Part shown: one piece after another, positions 42,779 through 50,980 of the stretch | Layout: the number at the start of each line of letters is the position of its first letter | How positions within the stretch are numbered: position 1 is the stretch's first letter | Translations under genes and position numbers: made by a program | Assembly (NCBI GenBank): GCA_965249925.1 | Contig: OZ252260.1 | Span: 6,076,001 to 6,140,000, forward strand | Direction of reading: 5' to 3' | DNA: 64,000 bases | Source of the DNA: Hoeflea_A sp965249925 | GTDB lineage: Bacteria; Pseudomonadota; Alphaproteobacteria; Rhizobiales; Rhizobiaceae | The notes under the pieces: generated by a model | Told to the model about the DNA's origin: nothing | The model's input: the letters and a program-made list of their open reading frames with translations, nothing else | Database searches by the model: none

Positions 42779-44737
42779 TTAGTATCCCGTCATGTCTTCT
42801 GGCTGAAACCCTTTGGCAGCTGTTGGCTTCTTGCCAAGAATGTTCTTGAGGACGTCATTCATGGTTTTTCGATCGTTATCGAAACCACCATGGGTGTCGC
42901 TGTCCGTTATCGATGGTGCCCGTCCGGCGTAATGAATGGTGTGACCTGCTTTGATGGGAACATCACTGGCGAACTTCTCCATACCGAGAATGGGCATTTT
43001 TCTGTCATCCTCGAAGGCGTTTGAGACAAAGTAGAGCAGGGACTTGCGGTAGGGTCCTACGCTGTCGTCCTGTTCGCGCTGATCGATGAGATTGTATTGC
43101 GAGAGGTCTTTAATGCCGGACGCTGCGCCTGTTTTCCTGATCCGCGGATGATAGCTTTTCTTGAAGAGGTCGACGGTACAAGCCGGCGCCATGAGTGAAC
43201 AGGATTGTACTGGGGTGTTGAGCGGGTTCATGGCATCCATGGCGTCGACGAGATCGGCGATCAGAATGGATCCGGCGCTGTGTCCGACGAGATGCACTTT
43301 CAACGGTTTTGCACGCCTGGCGTTTCCCTCAAGGAGCACTTTGAGCGCTCTGCGTCCGCCGCCACTTGTTTTGAAGCTCTGGTCTGCATCCCATTTCATA
43401 TCTCGCCAGACGGCCGTACCGGGTCCGCGCGCCATGGATTCCAGGACCCGGTCGAAGAAATCAGAGACGCCACCGACCCGGGCTTCGGCGCGATCACGCG
43501 AGCTGAAAATGACATCGGTAAGCGATTCAAAAAAACCGGTCTCCCACATGAAGTGGATCGGATAGATGCCGTTGCGTTTGAAGACCTCTTTCATTTTCCG
43601 GACACGGTTGGCGGAAGCTGATGAGTTGTTCAGCCCACCGTGAGCGTAGAACATGAGATGTTCGTAGCCGCGATCGGCAGTGGCGGTTTCATCGGCGAGG
43701 AAATCTGCGGTTTCCTTGATGGTCGTGATCGGGGTGGGGTATTTCCCGGTTTCCACGAGCTTCCCGTCATCGAGGTGAATGACGTGGCCGATGATGTCTT
43801 CGTGCCTTGGCGCTCGGACGTTGTCGGTACCAAAGAGACTCTCCGATTGGGGTGTGGGATCTGTAACGGTGAGGTCAAAGGCATCGGGTGTAGGCACGGA
43901 GAGACGGAGCACCCAGGCATCCATGACGGTCGCTGCCCAATCTTCGTAGCGCCAACGGGCGATGCCGGGTCTGCCACCGAACTTGCCCCAGTCTTCACCC
44001 CAGGAGTTTTGAATGAGGAACCCCTTGTCATCATAGCCAACGATGATGAATGCGTGCCCGCCTTCTGTCAGGTGAGAGGGTCTGATGTCGCCCGTGGATG
44101 GATTTTGCCAGCCCCGGTGAACCATAGCGGAGACGTAGATAACGCCGGCTTCATTAAGTGCAGCATGATAGTCGATGATTTCAGGCCGCAGACGGTAATA
44201 GGCCCCGAGACCAACTTGTCTTGCGTCTTTTGCGTGTTCGACGGTGAGGAACCAGTTCTTTTGTCCAGACTTGTAGGGGGCGACGTCTTCGCTGCAGGCG
44301 CCGTTGTTGTAGAAGCCTTTAAGCGCTCCTCGGATGCTTGATCCTTCATAGTCCTCGCCTGGCCATTCATCATTGATCTTGGCCATTTCGTAGAGCATGC
44401 GGGGGCTTGCCATTGGGATTTTTGCCGCCGGTTCGATCCGCGCATGACGGACTCGGTTCATAAGCGTGATGGCGCTTGCAAGGGCAAACCCTGTGCAGGC
44501 CCCTTCCTGCCCCTGATCTCTGATTGGGCTTAGTTTTTTGTCCGGTGGGTCCATCTTCAAAGCGAGATCCAGGAGAGTGGGTTCGTAGACGCGGTCGCGC
44601 AGATCGGTGGCGTCGGGTTGAACGTTCAGAACCCGGGTGCCAAGTCTTGGTGCCGCATCGAGTGTTTTGGAGGGATCGGCGGCTTTCTTGTTTGCAGACT
44701 TTCGAGTTTTTTGTGTTTTTGCGTGACGTTTTTCCAT
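42779..44737 (-). CDS. Papain-like (C1) protease fused to a lipase-like alpha/beta-hydrolase
   Basis: The 652 residues join two enzymes. Residues 65-285 are a C1 peptidase: Gln75 and catalytic Cys81 in RDQGQEGACTGFA, His228 in EGGHAFIIVGYDD, Asn244 in IQNSWGEDWG. Residues 355-630 are an alpha/beta-hydrolase: FYAHGGLNNSS as an oxyanion-type turn, VHLVGHSAGS with Ser487, and a late GHTIHYAGR region. The N-terminus is very basic (MEKRHAKTQKTRKSANKKAA) and lacks a signal peptide. GAGGA 6 bases before ATG 44737 fixes the start. Both active sites look complete. Possible uses are self-processing, release of the lipase part, or an antibacterial or phage-directed effector. A small gene follows in the same direction. 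Confidence 0.8.
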   Translation of the reverse strand: MEKRHAKTQKTRKSANKKAADPSKTLDAAPRLGTRVLNVQPDATDLRDRVYEPTLLDLALKMDPPDKKLSPIRDQGQEGACTGFALASAITLMNRVRHARIEPAAKIPMASPRMLYEMAKINDEWPGEDYEGSSIRGALKGFYNNGACSEDVAPYKSGQKNWFLTVEHAKDARQVGLGAYYRLRPEIIDYHAALNEAGVIYVSAMVHRGWQNPSTGDIRPSHLTEGGHAFIIVGYDDKGFLIQNSWGEDWGKFGGRPGIARWRYEDWAATVMDAWVLRLSVPTPDAFDLTVTDPTPQSESLFGTDNVRAPRHEDIIGHVIHLDDGKLVETGKYPTPITTIKETADFLADETATADRGYEHLMFYAHGGLNNSSASANRVRKMKEVFKRNGIYPIHFMWETGFFESLTDVIFSSRDRAEARVGGVSDFFDRVLESMARGPGTAVWRDMKWDADQSFKTSGGGRRALKVLLEGNARRAKPLKVHLVGHSAGSILIADLVDAMDAMNPLNTPVQSCSLMAPACTVDLFKKSYHPRIRKTGAASGIKDLSQYNLIDQREQDDSVGPYRKSLLYFVSNAFEDDRKMPILGMEKFASDVPIKAGHTIHYAGRAPSITDSDTHGGFDNDRKTMNDVLKNILGKKPTAAKGFQPEDMTGY

Positions 44738-44866
44738 GCCGGTTCCTCATTATCGGTTTTTAATGTCTTCTTTTTACATAATGTACTCCGTCAGCACTAA
44801 TGGAACAGCTTAGGTTGATTGCCTAACGAGCGATTTTGGCTCATCGTTACCTATCATGAGTGAACG

Positions 44867-45270
44867 ATGGGACAGAGAAGAGAACGCCACCAGGACGCCG
44901 CGGAGCGCACGGTAAAGGACATCCGCCGCAAGATCGCGCAAGTGCTATTCCTCTGAAGAGAAGATCCCGATTGTGCTGGCCGGTTTGCGTCGCGAGGGCG
45001 GTATTGCTGAGCTTTGCCGGCAGGAGGGGATACCCCAGGGGCTTGTACTACAGCTGGTCGAATGAGTTCTTTGAGGCTGGCAAGAAGCGGCTTGCCGGCG
45101 ATCCGGCGCGTGAAGCCAACGCTAGCGAGGTAAAGGATCTACGCCGTGAGGCACCGGAGCTAAACAAAGTCGATGCCGAACAGGCGCTTGAATTGCGTTT
45201 GCTCAAAAAGCATGATCGCGGAAGGGGAAGACCGCACCGCGGTTCGTCTGTTAGCCCCCGGGGCCGTCCG
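44867..45270 (+). pseudogene. IS3-family transposase OrfA remnant
   Basis: The translated pieces match the IS3/IS911 OrfA pattern in successive frames: MGQRRERHQDAAERTVKDIRR, then CYSSEEKIPIVLAGLRREGG with ELCRQEGIPQG, then GLYYSWSNEFFEAGKKRLAG and SEVKDLRREAPELN. At least three frame changes are needed, so it is inactive. No OrfB or inverted repeats are seen. Its 3' end overlaps the CBS gene tail. Confidence 0.75.
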
Positions 45271-45694
45271 CCATGACGTAGCCCATCAGGTCGCTCACGT
45301 TTAGCTCCAAATCCCGAATGATCTCCTTGACGACCTCTCCGATCGAGATCACGCCCACAACCTTGCCCGCGTCCAGTACTGGCAGATGGCGATGACCGCG
45401 CTCAGCCATCATTGCCATGCAACCTTCCAGCGGATCGTTCGGCTTGACGGTCACTAGGTTGCTCGTCATCACTTGGCCCACCGGCGTCTGCTTCGCATCG
45501 AGCCCGGGCAGCAGCACTTTGATGGCGCAGTCACCCAGGGTCACGATACCGACCAGCACGCCGTCGTCGATTACCAGCACCGCCCGGACCCGGTTATCGC
45601 GCATCAGGCGCAAGGCTTCGACGACCATGTCGCCGGAACCAACATGGATCAGGGGACCACTCTTCTGGGCCAGAACGCTTTTGACTTTGCTCAT
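45251..45694 (-). CDS. Two-CBS-domain protein
   Basis: 147 residues with two CBS motifs in tandem: about 15-65 (VGSGDMVVEALRLMRDNRVRAVLVID with LVGIVTLGDCAIKV) and about 80-135 (VKPNDPLEGCMAMMAERGHRHLPVLD with VVGVISIGEVVKEII). This is the standard Bateman pair that binds adenine nucleotides and senses energy state or ionic conditions. GAGAGGAAATCG before ATG 45694 gives the start; the frame extends to 45751. It stands alone, without the partner domain, as in many stand-alone proteobacterial CBS proteins. Confidence 0.88.
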   Translation of the reverse strand: MSKVKSVLAQKSGPLIHVGSGDMVVEALRLMRDNRVRAVLVIDDGVLVGIVTLGDCAIKVLLPGLDAKQTPVGQVMTSNLVTVKPNDPLEGCMAMMAERGHRHLPVLDAGKVVGVISIGEVVKEIIRDLELNVSDLMGYVMADGPGG

Positions 45695-46121
45695 CGATTT
45701 CCTCTCTTGGACCCTGTTCTGTCCTGTCCTGCCCATCTTGATAATCCGCATTGCAGGTTAGTCAAAATGTCTTGCCTTGTCAGCACCGCGCCTCCGTCGC
45801 CGGTACTGACAGAAGGCGCCATGATCACATATGCCCCAATGGATTCGCTCCGATGAGAGGTCTGCTCGGGATCAATTTCTGACAATTGAGCAGCTATCCA
45901 GCTGTTCGATGGCGACACGATCCAAAGGGCATGGATGAGCTCGGAGCGGCCTGATGCAGCGTAGCAGGCCTAAACCAAGTTGTAGGCCTCGCGGCCGTCG
46001 CTCTCGGCCCACAGCGGCCACCGGAGTGGTTTGCGGCGAATGCCCGGTTCGAGCGCGCATTGTGTGGGCCAGACAAAGGGTTGTTCGTCCGCTGGTGCGT
46101 CTGGACAAGGCTGCAAAGAGC
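45695..46121. other. Gene-free stretch
   Basis: 427 bases with only short, unsupported frames. Nothing further recognised. Confidence 0.4.
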
Positions 46122-46703
46122 TCAGAGAAATAGGCGCATCATCGGCTTGTGCGGCGCCTTGGCCTGTACCGTTTCAAATCCCAGTCGGCGGAAGGTCGAA
46201 GCAATGCCGGTATAGACTGTGGCCGGGTGCTTGTATTCGTTGGTTTCGGTTGGATAGACCTCAAGCGCGGAGGCACCGTGGTCGCGGGCGAAATCGGTGG
46301 CGGCACGGGTGAGCAGCGCAGTCAGGCCGCGCCGACGCCACTTTTTTTTGACCACGAAGCAGGAAAGCGACCAAATCCCCTCGGTATCGAGTTCGGTTTT
46401 GAACCATCGCGAGTTCGCCAAGCCCGGATGGCGTGCACGGGCCATGACGCGGGCCCAGGCGATCGGCGTTTCATCGTCATAGGCGATGAGACCGGGCGGC
46501 GGGTGCTGCGCCGCGATGGCACGGAACCGGTCCTTGTTCACCGCCATCGAGCCGCCCTTCTGGCCTTCGCCCCAATCGGCGCTGCGCCGGACCAACCAGT
46601 ACATACACCAGCAGCCACCAAGACCGCTCTTGCCCAGCACCGCTTCGAAATCGTCCCAGCGGTGCGGAGTGAGCGGGTGGATGTCGTAGCCGTCGAATTT
46701 CAT
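46122..46703 (-). CDS. GNAT-family N-acetyltransferase
   Basis: A 193-residue GNAT protein. After YDIHPLTPHRWDDFEAVLGK comes a CWCMYWLVR segment typical of one GNAT subgroup. The acetyl-CoA loop is SCFVVKKKWRRRGLTALLTRAA, with K-W-R-R-R-G-L as the Q/R-x-x-G-x-G/A-like pyrophosphate-binding turn. It closes with TFRRLGFETVQAKAP. Substrate unknown. It is the last chromosomal gene before the integrated element and reads away from it. Confidence 0.8.
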   Translation of the reverse strand: MKFDGYDIHPLTPHRWDDFEAVLGKSGLGGCWCMYWLVRRSADWGEGQKGGSMAVNKDRFRAIAAQHPPPGLIAYDDETPIAWARVMARARHPGLANSRWFKTELDTEGIWSLSCFVVKKKWRRRGLTALLTRAATDFARDHGASALEVYPTETNEYKHPATVYTGIASTFRRLGFETVQAKAPHKPMMRLFL

Positions 46704-46997
46704 GGTATGCTTTCGTCAGAGCTTTTACGGCCAAACGAGCTAGATTTAACCGAGGGTCTTGCTCATCTGGTACGTTCGATTGTGCCGCGGATTTGCGGTG
46801 ATTCAAGCGTGACGTTTCGATGGCCTATCCGCATATTGATCTTACCGTCGCAGAATGCGAGGGATTTGCATTTAGTAACCGGTTCCGGTCGCACCTCCCG
46901 ACCGGCGGTCGATCAGTATATTCGCGCAATGCTGGCGGACCTCTGGACTGGAGGACAAGCAATTGACCAATCAATACCTGTAATCATTGCTTTATTT

Positions 46998-47047
46998 GGT
47001 GAGCCGACAGGGGCTCGAACCCTGGACCTACTGATTAAAAGTCAGTT
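46998..47047 (-). other. 3' fragment of tRNA-Lys(TTT): attachment-site remnant (attL)
   Basis: On the minus strand this reads an anticodon arm with CTTTTAA loop (stem ACTGA/TCAGT), a variable loop, a T arm CAGGG-TTCGAGC-CCCTG, an acceptor 3' strand and CCA. The acceptor 5' strand and D arm are absent, so it is not a full tRNA. It lies 76 bases ahead of a tyrosine integrase. By the usual rule, the element carries a replacement 3' end and the intact tRNA-Lys should lie at its far end, right of this window. Confidence 0.75.
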
Positions 47048-47122
47048 GTTATCCTGTTGATAGCTGTCACTAGCTGTATCTGAGCGTTACCAACCACCTT
47101 CAAACACAACGCTTTTTCCGCT

Positions 47123-48505
47123 ATGCCTGTTACTGGGTGTCACTTGGTATCACCAAAAATGTTGGTGCCCCGGTGGTGCCCCGGAGAATTTCCCGCAGGT
47201 GAGGCATTGGCTGAGACACTGACAGCAGAGACGGTCAAAAGGGCAGAGCCGAGAGAGGCCCGATACGTCTTGTGGGACAATCAGGTCGTAGGGTTCGGCC
47301 TTCGAGTGACACCGAGCGGTTCGAAGTCATGGATATTCAGTTATCGGGTCGGCGGCGGTCGTCGAACGCAAAAGAGGCGCTTCACTATCGGCGACGCCAA
47401 GCCGACCAAGGCTAATGCACGGGACGCACGGAAAACCGCTGAGGAGCTTCAAGCGAAGGTAAGGCTTGGTCAGGATCCGCAGGATGAAAAGATGGCCGGG
47501 CGCGGCGAAAAGCAATTGGGCGAGGTGATCGATGAATACATTAAACAGGAGCTTCGCAAGAAACAGCCGCGCACAGTTCAGCAATACACCGACTGCCTGA
47601 ATCGACTCATACGACCGGAGATCGGTGCGAAGAAGGCGAGGGCGGTTACCGTGCAGGACGTGACCAGCCTGCACAATAAGTGGGAGCATCGCCCGTATCA
47701 GGCAAACCGTGCATTGTCAGTTATTGGCAGTCTATACAAGTGGGCCTGGGGCAGGGGATACGTCCCTCAGGGGATGAACCCAGCGAAGGGTATTACCCGC
47801 TTCAAAGAGCAAACCCGCGAGCGCGTTCTGACCTCCGCCGAATTGATGCGCTTGGGTGACGCCTTGCAGGAAGCCGAGACGGACGGGCTTCCCTTAATCA
47901 TCGATCCGGCTAAGAAGTCGAAATACGTATCCAAGGATCGGCGCAACGTAATCAACCCTTATGCGGTAGCCGCGATCCGGCTGCTATTGTTCACTGGTGC
48001 GCGTGTGTCGGAAATCCTAAACCTCAAATGGGACCAGGTCAGTTTCGAACATGGCCTGTTGCTTCTGCCGTCCTCGAAGACCGGGAAGAAGGAGGTCATC
48101 CTGAACGCCCCGGCCCGTGAGATCCTTGCCGATTTGCCGCGTGCTGGCGTTTATGTCATCGCCAGTTCATCAGCGGGCACGAAGGAGGAAAAGCCGCGCC
48201 GCGATCTCAAGAAACCCTGGGCGGCCATCAGCCACCGTGCGGGCCTGAACGATGTCAGAATACATGATCTACGGCACCATTTTGCGACGGTAGGGGCCTC
48301 AGGGGGAAAGAGCCTACCCATCATTGGCAAGCTTCTCGGCCACACTACGCCGGCAACCACAGCGCGTTACAGTCACTTCCAACATGACCCCGTGCGACAG
48401 GCGGCGGAGTCCATAGGTGCGGATATCGCAGCGTCCCTGGGCCAGAAGAAGGGACCGAATGCGGATGTGCCAGACATCGACGAAGAGCGAAGGCGGCGGC
48501 GGTGA
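47123..48505 (+). CDS. Tyrosine integrase (DUF4102 type)
   Basis: A 460-residue recombinase. The N-terminal DUF4102-like domain (VLWDNQVVGFGLRVTPSGSKSWIFSYR) and an arm/core-binding helical domain precede the catalytic part. Active residues are Arg294 (TGARVSEIL), His381-x-x-Arg384 (HDLRHHFA), the GHTTPATTARY histidine and nucleophile Tyr416. This type targets tRNA genes, matching the tRNA-Lys fragment 76 bases upstream. The first ~28 residues from ATG 47123 look non-coding in character; a later start (TTG 47207 before AETLTAETVKRAEP) is possible. It overlaps the next gene by GTGA. Confidence 0.92.
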   Translation: MPVTGCHLVSPKMLVPRWCPGEFPAGEALAETLTAETVKRAEPREARYVLWDNQVVGFGLRVTPSGSKSWIFSYRVGGGRRTQKRRFTIGDAKPTKANARDARKTAEELQAKVRLGQDPQDEKMAGRGEKQLGEVIDEYIKQELRKKQPRTVQQYTDCLNRLIRPEIGAKKARAVTVQDVTSLHNKWEHRPYQANRALSVIGSLYKWAWGRGYVPQGMNPAKGITRFKEQTRERVLTSAELMRLGDALQEAETDGLPLIIDPAKKSKYVSKDRRNVINPYAVAAIRLLLFTGARVSEILNLKWDQVSFEHGLLLLPSSKTGKKEVILNAPAREILADLPRAGVYVIASSSAGTKEEKPRRDLKKPWAAISHRAGLNDVRIHDLRHHFATVGASGGKSLPIIGKLLGHTTPATTARYSHFQHDPVRQAAESIGADIAASLGQKKGPNADVPDIDEERRRRR

Positions 48506-49230
48506 CGGGAAAGGTGTTTTCATCGGAGGACATCGACAAGATCTATTCGGACGTTGTCGGAATGCCGAAGTTCACGCCTCCATCCGATCCGGAAGCCACA
48601 AAGCGCGAGATGTGGGATCAACTTGAGTATTATTGGGTGGACTACAAGGCGCCACCAACGGAACTGACGGACTCAACAGTAGCGGCAGATCTGAAATCCG
48701 ACCTTAAGAAAGTGGCGACTGCAGCAAAACGCCTCAACCAACTGTTGTCGCAGGACGACGTGTACGCAAAGCTTGCGGGTACTTTCCCTCCACTGCTCAA
48801 GCATGATGTCATTACACCAGAGTGGGCAAGTGAACACCCAGAGCCCTCAGAGAGTGTGCATGGCCGGTTGTCTGACCGCTTGCAACCAGACGCTCCAAGT
48901 CTGGCGATACTCAAAGCCGGTCTGTTACAGCTGGAAGGCGTTGCCGACTGGAAGGCGAAGACATCGACCGGCACGCAACTGCTGATAGGCAAGTATCGCA
49001 TGACGCAGTACCAAATGTTCCTTTTGCACCTTGGTGTCGTTTACGAGGACGTGTTTCGGAGGAAATTGACCCGCACGCCGACCGGGCAGAGTGCATACTT
49101 CTCCTGCTTCATGGAGTCGGTTTTTGAGACACGCGGGGCGACCGAAGGGGTTTACAAACCCGGTAGCCTAATGGCGCGCTACTGCGAAGCCGCTGACCCT
49201 AAGCCACGGAAAAGAAAGCTGAAACGCTGA
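48502..49230 (+). CDS. Hypothetical protein coupled to the integrase
   Basis: 242 residues beginning at GTG 48502, which overlaps the integrase stop. Mostly helical and charged, with repeated DLKSDLKKVATAAKRLNQLL and a LLIGKYRMTQYQMFLLHLGVVYEDVFRRKL segment, and a basic tail (KPRKRKLKR). No domain recognised. Position next to the integrase, typical of small accessory genes, suggests a role in excision, transfer or superinfection control, but nothing in the sequence shows which. Confidence 0.65.
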   Translation: MTGKVFSSEDIDKIYSDVVGMPKFTPPSDPEATKREMWDQLEYYWVDYKAPPTELTDSTVAADLKSDLKKVATAAKRLNQLLSQDDVYAKLAGTFPPLLKHDVITPEWASEHPEPSESVHGRLSDRLQPDAPSLAILKAGLLQLEGVADWKAKTSTGTQLLIGKYRMTQYQMFLLHLGVVYEDVFRRKLTRTPTGQSAYFSCFMESVFETRGATEGVYKPGSLMARYCEAADPKPRKRKLKR

Positions 49231-49349
49231 ATAAGTAGCGTTTTTCCCTCTGACTTACTGAGAAAGCGCTATTCGGTCATTGATAGCTCCTGATTAACCG
49301 GGGCTGTACCGCTACCCCTGTCGCGCAATCGCTACAGGGATATTGGAAA

Positions 49350-49601
49350 ATGACTATCGAAACCACGGCAACCGAACTCACGTCAAAGACGGACACGGCG
49401 GAAGCCCCAACCCTCCATTTGGTCACCGAAGAAGGCTTGAGCGAGCGCTGGAACGGCTCACCGACAGCCTCAACGCTGCGTAAATGGCGCAGCGAAAAGA
49501 AGGGACCTCCTTTCCTGAAGATCGGTTCATTGATCAGATACGACGTGCGCCGTGCTGACGAATGGTTGCTCCAGCACCTGCAAGTGCCGGACGCCGCTTG
49601 A
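49350..49601 (+). CDS. AlpA/excisionase-like helix-turn-helix protein
   Basis: An 83-residue protein with a MerR/AlpA-type winged helix: HLVTEEGLSERWNGSPTASTLRKWRSEKKGPPFLKIGSLIRYDVRRADEWLLQH. The pattern of a helix pair, a K-x-G-P-P-x-x-K-I-G wing and a W helix is that of excisionases (HTH_17). It probably bends attachment DNA or activates the integrase gene. A-rich site AGGGATATTGGAAA precedes ATG 49350. The 119-base gap upstream carries TAGCG...CGCTA inverted repeats. Confidence 0.8.
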   Translation: MTIETTATELTSKTDTAEAPTLHLVTEEGLSERWNGSPTASTLRKWRSEKKGPPFLKIGSLIRYDVRRADEWLLQHLQVPDAA

Positions 49602-49676
49602 CCGCTCCCCGAACAACCGGAGGGCGGGTGCCGCCCTTCATCTCATCACTGACAATGGAGGTTCGATGGCGTAGCC

Positions 49677-49907
49677 ATGTCCCGAAATAGAAACGGCCCA
49701 CCGCTGGGCTTAGAGGAACAGCGGCAGGCCGGTGAAAAAGAAGCGTTTAGCAGCAGCTTCAACAACACCGGCAATATACCCACTACCGAAGTCGCTTACA
49801 AGTGCGAGAGCTTACCTGTCGCACGACTTATGCGCGATTTCGGGCTATCTCGCCACTTGGCGCAGACCGTTGCCGAACTGGCTGGCTTGCGAGGTTCGGC
49901 ACGATGA
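49677..49907 (+). CDS. Small hypothetical protein of the element
   Basis: 76 residues; a basic start, then SLPVARLMRDFGLSRHLAQTVAELAGL, which could form a helix-turn-helix. GGAGG lies 15 bases upstream, further than usual; a minimal ATGGCGTAG frame sits between. The next gene starts within its stop (ATGA), supporting translation. No family recognised. Confidence 0.5.
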   Translation: MSRNRNGPPLGLEEQRQAGEKEAFSSSFNNTGNIPTTEVAYKCESLPVARLMRDFGLSRHLAQTVAELAGLRGSAR

Positions 49908-50131
49908 AGAACCTCCATAAAATCCGATCTAGTACCTCACCGGATACAGCAATCGAAACAGCGGCCCGCTGGTTCGCCAAACACGGCCGTGACGGCTCAA
50001 GGGCGATAATCCCGACAATCAAAAGCCGGTTTCCAGACCTGTCAGCACGCAACGCCATCGCGGCCGCGAAGCTGGCGTCGGAACTCAATCGATCGAACGA
50101 AACCCAGAGAGGTACCCAATCCAATGGCTGA
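49904..50131 (+). CDS. Small hypothetical protein of the element
   Basis: 75 residues from ATG 49904, overlapping the previous stop by ATGA and the next start by 8 bases, within a tightly packed operon running to 52391. Helical (AIETAARWFAKHG, SARNAIAAAKLASEL). The ARNAIAAA pattern and small size are common in phage early genes. Function unknown. Confidence 0.6.
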   Translation: MKNLHKIRSSTSPDTAIETAARWFAKHGRDGSRAIIPTIKSRFPDLSARNAIAAAKLASELNRSNETQRGTQSNG

Positions 50132-50414
50132 GCTTCCTTACTTCCTGCTCGACGTCGCCGATTACGAGGCCGATACCGTGCACCTGTCGATCGCCGAGGA
50201 CGGTACATTCATTCGCTTGCTGCGCTTGTGCTGGCGCCAGCCCGGACACGCTATGCCGAATGACGCCGAGTGGATCAAGCGAAAGATGCGGGCTTCTGAT
50301 GAGGAGTATAGCCGCCTCATCGAGCCGATCATCGCCGAGTTTTTCGCGGTCCAAGATGGGCGCATCTTCTCCGAGCGGTTGCTCACAGAAGCCGACGGAG
50401 GATGGCAAGAATGA
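50124..50414 (+). CDS. DUF1376 (YdaU-like) replication-region protein, first copy
   Basis: 96 residues with the DUF1376 pattern: MAELPYFLLDVADYEADTVHLSIAEDGTFIRLLRLCWRQPG, NDAEWIKRKM, and FFAVQDGRIFSERL. DUF1376 domains occur N-terminally in phage and prophage replication proteins (YdaU group), ahead of a DnaA/DnaC-like primosome part. Here only the domain is present. It overlaps the next gene, which has the same fold, by ATGA. Likely assists replication initiation. Confidence 0.75.
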   Translation: MAELPYFLLDVADYEADTVHLSIAEDGTFIRLLRLCWRQPGHAMPNDAEWIKRKMRASDEEYSRLIEPIIAEFFAVQDGRIFSERLLTEADGGWQE

Positions 50415-50980
50415 CCGATAGACCTTGGATGAAATTCTACATCGGCGACTATCTCAGCGATACCGGTCACCTGACCGCCGCACAGCACGGTGCCTACTGT
50501 ATGCTGATCTTCCACTACTTTCGAAGGGGTGGATTACCCGACGAAGACGGCCAGCTTTCTCGCGTCGCCGCCATGACGCCGGATGAGTGGGAAGAGAACC
50601 GATCCACCATCAAAGAGTTCTTCGACGACGACTGGCGACACGGCCGGATCGATCGCGAAATCGCCGCTTTCGAAGCCAGCCGGGAACGAAGCTCAAACAA
50701 CGGCAAAAAGGGTGGAAGACCGCGCAAGAAGCAGCTTCAAAAGCCAAAAAACCCGCAAATTTCGGCCGATAACCAGTTGGAAAAAAACGACAATCGCTCG
50801 AAAAAGCTAAACGAAAGCAAGTCAGAAGTCAGAAGTCAGAGTCAGAATCCAGATATCAGAGGTTCAGATTCAGAGGTGAGAGACCAGAGCTTTTGTAGGA
50901 TCGAGGGAAAAGATCCTACTGAGTCTGAGTGGGAAAAGAAGGGGCGGCTGAGTGTCGTCAAAGGGGGTAAGTCTGCATGA
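50411..50980 (+). CDS. DUF1376 (YdaU-like) replication-region protein, second copy
   Basis: 189 residues. The N-terminal DUF1376 part is KFYIGDYLSDTGHLTAAQHGAYCMLIFHYFRRGGLPDEDGQLSRVAAM with EENRSTIKEFF. The C-terminal half is low-complexity, basic then polar (NNGKKGGRPRKKQLQKPKNP and SEVRSQSQNPDIRGSDSEVR), a DNA-binding-like tail. Together with the preceding gene this is a tandem pair of the same domain. ATG 50411 follows GGAGG by 9 bases. Operon with the primase next door supports a replication role. Confidence 0.8.
   Translation: MTDRPWMKFYIGDYLSDTGHLTAAQHGAYCMLIFHYFRRGGLPDEDGQLSRVAAMTPDEWEENRSTIKEFFDDDWRHGRIDREIAAFEASRERSSNNGKKGGRPRKKQLQKPKNPQISADNQLEKNDNRSKKLNESKSEVRSQSQNPDIRGSDSEVRDQSFCRIEGKDPTESEWEKKGRLSVVKGGKSA

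Noticed and set aside
46998..47047. Functional tRNA-Lys gene
   Set aside because: Acceptor 5' strand and D arm are absent, so it can only be a 3' fragment.
46149..47060. 303-residue plus-strand frame
   Set aside because: Antisense of the GNAT gene that then runs into the tRNA fragment; no ribosome site.
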